Below, in pieces: positions 59,848-64,000 of a DNA stretch of 64,000 nt; within the stretch, counting starts at the first letter, position 1, and each line of letters starts with the position of its first letter. Source of the DNA: Micromonospora chokoriensis (GTDB lineage Bacteria > Actinomycetota > Actinomycetes > Mycobacteriales > Micromonosporaceae); the NCBI RefSeq assembly GCF_900091505.1, contig NZ_LT607409.1, forward strand, positions 2,852,001 to 2,916,000, given 5' to 3'. Under the pieces are notes generated by a model. The model worked only from the letters and a program-made list of their open reading frames with translations, made no database searches and was not told the origin of the DNA. The position numbers and the translations under genes are program-made.

Positions 59848-59999
59848 GTCGTTCACCAGTCGGCCGGTCGGTCGCGCCGTTCGGCGCAGCCGACCGGCCG
59901 TTCGGCGCAGCACCCTCCGAACGGGTCGCGTGACGGCCGTCACAGGGTCGTAGCCTCCGGCCGTTGCATCGAGAGCCTCGACTACCGGAGGTCTGTCAC

Positions 60000-60242
60000 A
60001 TGGCTGCACCCGAACCGGAGGCGTCCACGACGGCGCCGACCAGGGCGAAGGACCACAGCCCCTGGAACTGGTTGCTCTTCATTCCCATCGTGGTGCCGCT
60101 GGTCCCGGCCTTCTTCAACGGGGACTCGCCCCGGGTCTTCGGGTTCCCGCGCTTCTACTGGCTGCAACTGGCGTTCATCCTGCTCGGCGTCGGCACCACG
60201 ACGCTGGTGTACCAGATGACCAAGAAGCGGGGTGGCCGCTGA
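60000..60242 (+). CDS. DUF3311 small membrane protein
   Basis: An 80-residue membrane protein with helices at about 22-38 (WNWLLFIPIVVPLVPAFF) and 50-70, matching DUF3311, which is found directly before sodium-solute symporters and may be an accessory subunit. ATG 60000 with GGAGG nine bases upstream is preferred over an earlier ATG. Its stop overlaps the symporter start (TGATG). Confidence 0.92.
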   Translation: MAAPEPEASTTAPTRAKDHSPWNWLLFIPIVVPLVPAFFNGDSPRVFGFPRFYWLQLAFILLGVGTTTLVYQMTKKRGGR

Positions 60243-61891
60243 TGTGGCGCGACCATCTCACCGAGATCATCGTTTTCACGCTGCTGTTCCTCCTGGTCAG
60301 CGCGATGGGTTTCGTCGCCGCCCGCTGGCGGGCCCCGAAGGACATGGCGCACCTGGACGAGTGGGGCCTGGGCGGGCGCAGCTTCGGCGGCTGGATCACC
60401 TGGTTCCTGGTCGGCGGCGACCTCTACACGGCGTACACCTTCGTGGCGGTGCCGGCCCTGATGTTCGGGGCGGGCGCGGCCGGGTTCTTCGCCGTGCCGT
60501 ACACCATCGTGATCTATCCGTTGGTGTTCCTGGTGCTGGTCCGGCTCTGGTCGGTGTCGCACCGGCACGGGTTCGTCACGCCTGCCGACTTCGTCCGTAA
60601 GCGTTTCGACTCGCCGGTGCTGGCCCTGCTGATCGCGATCACCGGCATCGTGGCCACCATGCCGTACATCGCGTTGCAGCTGGTCGGCATCGAGGCGGTG
60701 CTCAAGACGATGGGTGTCACCGGCGACAACGCGCTGGCCCGGCACCTGCCGATCATCATCGCGTTCGCGATCCTGGCCGCGTACACGTACCAGTCCGGGC
60801 TGCGCGCGCCGGCGCTGATCGCGTTCGTCAAGGACAGCCTGATCTACATCGTCATCCTGGTGGCGGTCATCTACCTGCCGTACAAGCTGGGCGGTTGGGG
60901 TGACATCTTCGCCGCGGCGGACGCGAAGTTCGACGCCTCGCCCAACCCGAACGACGGCATCCTGCTCAACGGCAACAACCAGCTTCAGTACATCACGCTG
61001 GCGTTCGGTTCGGCGTTGGCGCTCTTCCTCTACCCGCACAGCATCACCGGTGTGCTGGCCAGCCGGAACCGCGACGTGATCAAGCGGAATATGTCGGCGC
61101 TGCCCGCGTACAGCCTGCTGCTCGGGTTGATCGCCCTGCTCGGTTACATGGCCATCGCGGCCGGGGTGAAGCCGCTGCCGGGGGCTTCCGCCGGGTCGGT
61201 GGACAACAACACCGTCGTGCCGCTGCTGTTCGACCAGCAGTTCCCGGACTGGTTCGCCGGGGTCGCGTACGCGGCGATCGGCATCGGCGCGCTGGTGCCG
61301 GCGGCGATCATGTCGATCGCGGCGGCGAACCTGTTCACCCGCAACATCTACAAGGAGTACCTGAAGCGGGACGCCTCACCGGCCCAGGAAGCCAACGTCT
61401 CGAAGATCACCTCACTGGTGGTGAAGGTCGGCGCGGTGGCCTGCATCGTCTTCCTCGACCCGCAGTTCTCCATCGACCTCCAGCTCATCGGTGGCGTGAT
61501 CATCCTGCAGACGCTGCCGGCGGTGGCGCTGGGCCTCTACACCCGCTGGTTCCACCGCACCGGCCTGATCGTCGGCTGGGTGGCCGGCATGGGGCTGGGC
61601 ATGTGGATGCTCTACCAGGTGGCCAGCCCGACCCGGAAGCACTTCGGTGGCTCGGCGTTCCCGCTGTCCGAGTTCGGCTTCGACACCACCAAGACGATCT
61701 ATGTCGGCATCGTGGCGGTGGCGGTCAACCTGGCCGTCGCTGCGCTGGTGACGCTGGCGCTGCGGGCCGCGAAGGCGGACGACGGAGTCGACGGCACCGA
61801 GCCGGACGACTACTTCGCCGACGAGGGCGACCCCCGCATCACCCCCGGCCCCGACCGCGACGCCGACTCGGCCCGCGAACCGGTCGCCTGA
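60242..61891 (+). CDS. Sodium:solute symporter (monocarboxylate type)
   Basis: A 549-residue SSS-family transporter with about 13 helices. Conserved text includes FGGWITWFLVGGDLYTAYTFVAVPALMFG near residue 50-75, FVTPADFVRKRFDSPVLALL near residue 115 and SIAAANLFTRNIYKEYL near residue 360. The gene pair DUF3311/SSS resembles the MctC/MctP monocarboxylate uptake systems of actinobacteria and proteobacteria (pyruvate, acetate, propionate). The last 30 residues are acidic. A strong hairpin follows the stop codon. Confidence 0.93.
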   Translation: MWRDHLTEIIVFTLLFLLVSAMGFVAARWRAPKDMAHLDEWGLGGRSFGGWITWFLVGGDLYTAYTFVAVPALMFGAGAAGFFAVPYTIVIYPLVFLVLVRLWSVSHRHGFVTPADFVRKRFDSPVLALLIAITGIVATMPYIALQLVGIEAVLKTMGVTGDNALARHLPIIIAFAILAAYTYQSGLRAPALIAFVKDSLIYIVILVAVIYLPYKLGGWGDIFAAADAKFDASPNPNDGILLNGNNQLQYITLAFGSALALFLYPHSITGVLASRNRDVIKRNMSALPAYSLLLGLIALLGYMAIAAGVKPLPGASAGSVDNNTVVPLLFDQQFPDWFAGVAYAAIGIGALVPAAIMSIAAANLFTRNIYKEYLKRDASPAQEANVSKITSLVVKVGAVACIVFLDPQFSIDLQLIGGVIILQTLPAVALGLYTRWFHRTGLIVGWVAGMGLGMWMLYQVASPTRKHFGGSAFPLSEFGFDTTKTIYVGIVAVAVNLAVAALVTLALRAAKADDGVDGTEPDDYFADEGDPRITPGPDRDADSAREPVA

Positions 61892-61896
61892 CCGCT

Positions 61897-61938
61897 GATA
61901 CGCCCGGGTGCCGACGTCGGTCGGTGCCCGGGCGTATC
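61897..61938 (+). terminator. Terminator hairpin after the symporter
   Basis: GATACGCCCGGGTGCCGAC pairs with GGTGCCCGGGCGTATC in an imperfect stem about six bases past the symporter stop. It could also serve as a barrier for the next region. Confidence 0.8.
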
Positions 61939-61965
61939 GGTGTCCAGGGCCGTCGTCGGCGGGCC

Positions 61966-62020
61966 GGCGTCGTCGTGGCGTGGTCGTCAGCGGGGTGGGC
62001 GTCGTCGTGGCGTGGTCGTC
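61966..62020. repeat. Direct repeat, two 23 bp copies with 32 bp period
   Basis: GGCGTCGTCGTGGCGTGGTCGTC occurs twice, the second 32 bp after the first, in a gene-free stretch between the symporter terminator and the MarR gene end. Confidence 0.85.
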
Positions 62021-62124
62021 GTGGGGGTCGTTGTCGCGGAGCGGCGAGGTAGTTTCAGGCGCTGTCGAGCTGATGTCGCAAACGAATCATGCGCCCTCCG
62101 ACATCGGCAGCGGGGGTTGCGGCT

Positions 62125-62583
62125 TCAGCGGGGGCGGTTGCGGTTGACCAGGGCCTGGTTGAGGCGACCCAGCAGGGCCGCGAGCGTGTCCCGGTCCTCG
62201 CTGCTCCAGTCGGCGAGCATGTCGCCGTAGAGCCGGGTGCGGGCGGCCTGCACGGCGGCCATCCGCTGGAGACCGGCCGAGGTGGGGGAGATGACCGTGC
62301 CGCGGCCGTCGGACGGGTCGGGGGTACGGGTGATCAGGCCGTCGCGCTGAAGCGCGGACACCTGCCGGGTGACCGTGGAGCCGTCCAGGTTGAGGCAGGC
62401 GGCGAGCGCGGAGACGTTCTGCGGGCCGGCGTCGGCCAGGTGCCGCAGGATCACGTACGCCGCCCGGTCGAGCACCCGGTGCTCGGCGGTGCCGGTGGCC
62501 CGCCGGGTCGCCTCGCCGAAGCGCATCAGCAGGGCCACCTCGGTCTCGATGCGGCCCAGGGTGATCTCGTCGTCCTCGCTCAT
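62125..62583 (-). CDS. MarR-family transcriptional repressor of the MFS exporter
   Basis: A 152-residue MarR regulator. The winged helix is at about 55-105: VSALAACLNLDGSTVTRQVSALQRDGLITRTPDPSDGRG. The N- and C-terminal helices form the dimer. ATG 62581-62583. It is divergent from an MFS transporter, with a double palindrome between them; repression of both genes, relieved by the transporter substrate, is the usual arrangement for this family. Confidence 0.94.
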   Translation of the reverse strand: MSEDDEITLGRIETEVALLMRFGEATRRATGTAEHRVLDRAAYVILRHLADAGPQNVSALAACLNLDGSTVTRQVSALQRDGLITRTPDPSDGRGTVISPTSAGLQRMAAVQAARTRLYGDMLADWSSEDRDTLAALLGRLNQALVNRNRPR

Positions 62584-62622
62584 AGCTGTATGATACAGGA
62601 TAAGTACCTGTACGATACAGCT
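62584..62622. promoter_or_regulatory. Double palindromic MarR operator
   Basis: AGCTGTATGATACAGG and CCTGTACGATACAGCT are inverted repeats (14 of 16 positions) spaced by seven bases, and each half is itself a near palindrome (CTGTAT.ATACAG). Two repressor sites could so cover the divergent promoters. Confidence 0.85.
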
Positions 62623-62637
62623 AATTGAGGAGTCGGA

Positions 62638-63870
62638 GTGGATCGGCGTTCCGAACCGAACCGCAGTGCCATCTACGCCACCACACTGGTGGCCTTCCTC
62701 GCCATCGCCGGCATCGCCGTCGTCGACCCGATCCTGCCCGCTATCGGCGACGCGATCGGCGTCACCGCGTGGCAGGTCGAGTTGCTGTTCACCGCGTACA
62801 TCGCGGTCATGGCCGTCGGCATGATCCCGGCGACGCTGGCCAGTGGCCGGTTCGGCTTCAAGCCGGTGCTCATCACCGGTGTCTCGGTGGTCGGCGTCGC
62901 CGCGATCCTCGCCTCGTTCAGCGACACCATCGTGCAGCTCTCCGTGCTGCGCGGCATCTGGGGGCTGGGCAACGCGATGTTCTTCGCCACCGCCATGGTG
63001 GTGCTGGTCAACCTGGCCGTCGACCGGGAGTGGGTGGTCGGCCTCTTCGAGACCGCCCTCGGTCTCGGCTTCGCCGTCGGCCCGCTCATCGGTGGCCTGC
63101 TCGGCGAGGTCAGCTGGCGGCTGCCGTTCTTCGTCTGCGGCGTCTTCATGGTCCTCGCCCTCGGCGTGGCCTCCCGCAAGCTCCGCGAACCCGCCAACCG
63201 CCAACCTCCGGTACGCGTCGGCCAGATCTTCGCCACGTTCCGCCGGCCGGCGTTCATCGCCCTCTGCGCGGTGACCGCCGCGTACAACTTCGTGTTCTTC
63301 GTGGTCCTCGGCTACACGCCGCTCTTCCTCAAGCTGGACATCATCCCGCTGGGGCTGGCGTTCACCGGCTGGGGCCTCGGCCTGGCCGCCGGCATCCTGG
63401 TGATCGGCCACCGGCTGGCCCACCGCATCGGCGCCGTGCAGACCGTCGGCGTGGCCATCGCCGGGCTGCTGGTCTGCATGGTCCTCTTCGCCACCTCCAC
63501 CGGCACCGCCGAGTCGCTCGTCGTGCTGGTGCTCGCCGGACTCTGCATGGGCATGGCCAACGCCAACCTCACCGACCTGGCCCTCGGCCTCGGCTCCAAC
63601 GACCGGCGGGTCGCCACCGGCGCGTTCAACCTGGTCCGCTGGGGCGCCGCCGCACCAGCGCCGATCATCTCCGGCAAGCTCGCCGAACACTCACTGGCCC
63701 TGCCGTTCTGGGTGGGCTTCGGAGTGCTCGCCGTCGGTGTCCTCGTCTACCTGGCCTTCGCGCACGTGATGGCCGCCGGCTACGGCGAGCGGGTCCTCTG
63801 GTCCCGCTGGAACCGCGCCGCCGCCGACACCGAGAAGACCGCCGAGGAGCCGGTGGGAGAGGCCTACTGA
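62638..63870 (+). CDS. MFS transporter, probable drug or metabolite exporter
   Basis: A 410-residue major facilitator with 12 helices. The family-typical FTAYIAVMAVGMIPATLASGRFGFKPVLI near residue 45-75 carries the helix 2-3 loop, and FETALGLGFAVGPLIGGLLGE near residue 140-160 is the antiporter motif C of drug-export MFS proteins, so export is favoured. GTG 62638 with GAGGAG upstream. Controlled by the divergent MarR gene through the operator at 62584-62622. Substrate unknown. Confidence 0.93.
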   Translation: MDRRSEPNRSAIYATTLVAFLAIAGIAVVDPILPAIGDAIGVTAWQVELLFTAYIAVMAVGMIPATLASGRFGFKPVLITGVSVVGVAAILASFSDTIVQLSVLRGIWGLGNAMFFATAMVVLVNLAVDREWVVGLFETALGLGFAVGPLIGGLLGEVSWRLPFFVCGVFMVLALGVASRKLREPANRQPPVRVGQIFATFRRPAFIALCAVTAAYNFVFFVVLGYTPLFLKLDIIPLGLAFTGWGLGLAAGILVIGHRLAHRIGAVQTVGVAIAGLLVCMVLFATSTGTAESLVVLVLAGLCMGMANANLTDLALGLGSNDRRVATGAFNLVRWGAAAPAPIISGKLAEHSLALPFWVGFGVLAVGVLVYLAFAHVMAAGYGERVLWSRWNRAAADTEKTAEEPVGEAY

Positions 63871-63884
63871 CCCCGGTTCGTTTT

Positions 63885-63966
63885 CAAGATCCACACGCTT
63901 TACCGGGAAACCGCTGCTTCAACGCGCGCTGATGCAACGGTTTCGCGGTAAGCCGCGAGGATCTTG
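63885..63966. repeat. Palindromic element family B, copy B2
   Basis: 82 bp from CAAGATCC to GGATCTTG with arms pairing at about 29 of 37 positions. The centre GCTGCTTCAACGCGCGCTGATGCA matches copy B1, while the arms differ from B1 but pair within the copy. Confidence 0.85.
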
Positions 63967-63979
63967 GCGTCGGGCGGGG

Positions 63980-64000
63980 TCAGTTCAGGGCGCGGTAGAG
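63980..64000 (-). CDS. 3' end of a leftward gene cut by the window edge
   Basis: The last seven codons would read LYRALN and stop. Position just after palindrome B2 and the good third-position bias suggest a real gene end, but there is too little sequence to identify it. Confidence 0.25.
   Translation of the reverse strand, partial: LYRALN

Overview
The window reads as chromosome from a high-GC actinomycete of the family Micromonosporaceae, most likely Micromonospora or a close relative. The evidence is the strong G/C bias at third codon positions, many GTG starts, genes that look leaderless, actinobacteria-restricted families (DUF3145, DUF3052, DUF3040, the RNase H/phosphatase fusion, XRE-TPR regulator plus flavoprotein), and the conserved fasR-fabD-fabH-acpP-fabF block. 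No rRNA operon, CRISPR array, insertion sequence or prophage was seen. This is inference from gene content; no search was run.

Layout. 1-6.9 kb: a membrane protein cut by the window edge, a secreted coiled-coil cell-wall protein behind a c-di-AMP (ydaO/yuaA) riboswitch, a cation-efflux transporter, a HelD-like RNA polymerase-recycling helicase, an alpha/beta hydrolase and a beta-carbonic anhydrase. 6.9-10.2 kb: small conserved proteins, DUF3145 and a lipoprotein NagZ-like glycosidase. 10.2-15 kb: the type II fatty-acid synthase operon with its PucR/FasR-type regulator. 15-20.6 kb: a septum-formation-type lipoprotein, a two-component system, a pyrE with an internal deletion, two poorly known genes and a CopC-like protein. 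20.8-28.6 kb: gltX, a beta-glucosidase/sugar MFS pair with a LacI-type operator, and aceE. 28.7-34.2 kb: small proteins, MarR, a fused alpha/beta 2-oxoacid dehydrogenase E1, DUF3052, an AhpE-type peroxiredoxin and tRNA-Val(TAC). 34.2-42.1 kb: membrane proteins, a beta-propeller protein beside a broken ECF sigma gene, a broken HAD phosphatase, a glycosyltransferase, a polysaccharide pyruvyl transferase and small enzymes. 42.4-47.2 kb: an SNF2 helicase/SWIM pair and DUF3040. 47.7-54 kb: a five-gene run (DUF1800, DUF1501, ferric-reductase-like oxidoreductase, FMN-binding protein, ApbE) that looks like an extracytoplasmic flavin redox system. 54-64 kb: a prim-pol domain protein divergent from an XRE-TPR regulator and flavoprotein, a Nif3/zinc-ribbon/RNase H-phosphatase operon, a DUF3311/sodium-solute symporter pair, and a MarR-controlled MFS exporter.

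Three themes stand out. First, three genes (pyrE, an ECF sigma factor, a HAD phosphatase) have both ends intact but have lost the middle; two are also out of frame. Second, three families of 74-83 bp palindromic elements recur between genes, mostly between convergent genes and next to simple-sequence tracts, and tandem minisatellites have grown inside two otherwise normal enzymes. Third, the flavin redox cluster links Tat-exported DUF1800/DUF1501 proteins to a membrane electron-transfer chain and is the best candidate for an under-described system.
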